From an uncultured Marmoricola sp. (GTDB lineage Bacteria; Actinomycetota; Actinomycetes; Propionibacteriales; Nocardioidaceae): DNA of 20,336 nucleotides. The stretch is taken from positions 1 to 20,336 of the forward strand of contig NZ_CALTZE010000073.1 of assembly GCF_943913695.1 (NCBI RefSeq), in the 5' to 3' direction. The position numbers were made by a program, and so were the translations under genes. Positions 20,273-20,336 of the stretch are shown here, in pieces. How positions within the stretch are numbered: the stretch's first letter is position 1; each line of letters starts with the position of its first letter. The notes under the pieces are model-generated. The model searched no databases. It saw only the letters and a program-made list of their open reading frames with translations, and was not told the origin of the DNA.

Positions 20273-20336
20273 GTCTCGAGACGACGGGCCCGTTGGTCGA
20301 GGAGGTCGCGCAGCGACGACGTGCCCGTTGGTCGAG
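20273..20336. repeat. Palindromic repeat cluster after pcaJ (runs off the window)
   Basis: It contains the perfect palindrome GTCTCGAGAC (20273-20282) and two direct copies of CCCGTTGGTCGAG (20289-20301 and 20324-20336, 35 bp apart). A hairpin with arms GTCGC/GCGAC (20305-20317) lies between them. GTCTCGAGAC with GTTGGTCGAG is the pattern of a widespread intergenic palindrome family that I recall from Nocardioides and relatives. The second copy ends at the window edge, so the cluster continues. It differs from the repeat at 1-452. Confidence 0.75.

Overview
The window is high-GC chromosomal DNA of an actinobacterium. A member of the Nocardioides / Nocardioidaceae group is the best guess. The reasons are very high G+C, frequent GTG starts, TAnnnT -10 boxes placed 6-7 nt before start codons (leaderless mRNAs), the order tmk-holB-TAP-type hydrolase-tRNA-Thr, and two GC-rich intergenic palindrome families of a kind I associate from memory with Nocardioides genomes. 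I see no phage, transposon, CRISPR or defence genes; the gene content looks like ordinary chromosome.

Layout. (1) 1-480: a gene-free repeat island with a ~174-bp tandem duplication carrying large inverted repeats, followed by a short ~36-bp-period array ending just before tmk. (2) 481-4113: housekeeping block with tmk and holB (translationally coupled), a membrane-anchored TAP-like alpha/beta hydrolase, and a tRNA-Thr(CGT) with its own promoter and flanking hairpins. (3) 4178-6437: a divergent TetR repressor / DHA2-type MFS exporter pair sharing an 88-bp intergenic region with three GAAC-N3-GTTC operators. (4) 6484-9415: an XRE/MmyB-type regulator divergent from a zinc alcohol dehydrogenase-aldo/keto reductase operon. 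(5) 9452-12626: a LysR regulator divergent from a two-gene operon encoding a diaminopropionate ammonia-lyase-like PLP enzyme and an M20 amidohydrolase. (6) 12662-20254: a full lower pathway for catechol. (7) 20255-20336: the start of another palindromic repeat cluster.

The catechol block holds catR-catB-catA-catC-pcaD on the minus strand, then pcaR-like iclR (minus) divergent from pcaF-pcaI-pcaJ (plus). Together these convert catechol by ortho cleavage through cis,cis-muconate, muconolactone, 3-oxoadipate enol-lactone, 3-oxoadipate and 3-oxoadipyl-CoA to succinyl-CoA and acetyl-CoA. No gene that makes catechol (benzoate, phenol or anthranilate oxygenase) is present, so the substrate must be fed in from elsewhere. 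The catechol half looks controlled by the LysR protein encoded first in its own operon, with a TGAAT-N11-ATTCA box on the predicted -35. The 3-oxoadipate half looks controlled by the IclR protein, with a GTTCG-N5-CGAAC palindrome covering the iclR start.

I did not find an obviously new class of system. The most useful leads are the minimal DAP-lyase/M20 operon, the unusual active-site motifs of CatB, the operator architectures that can be read directly, and the repeat island upstream of tmk.
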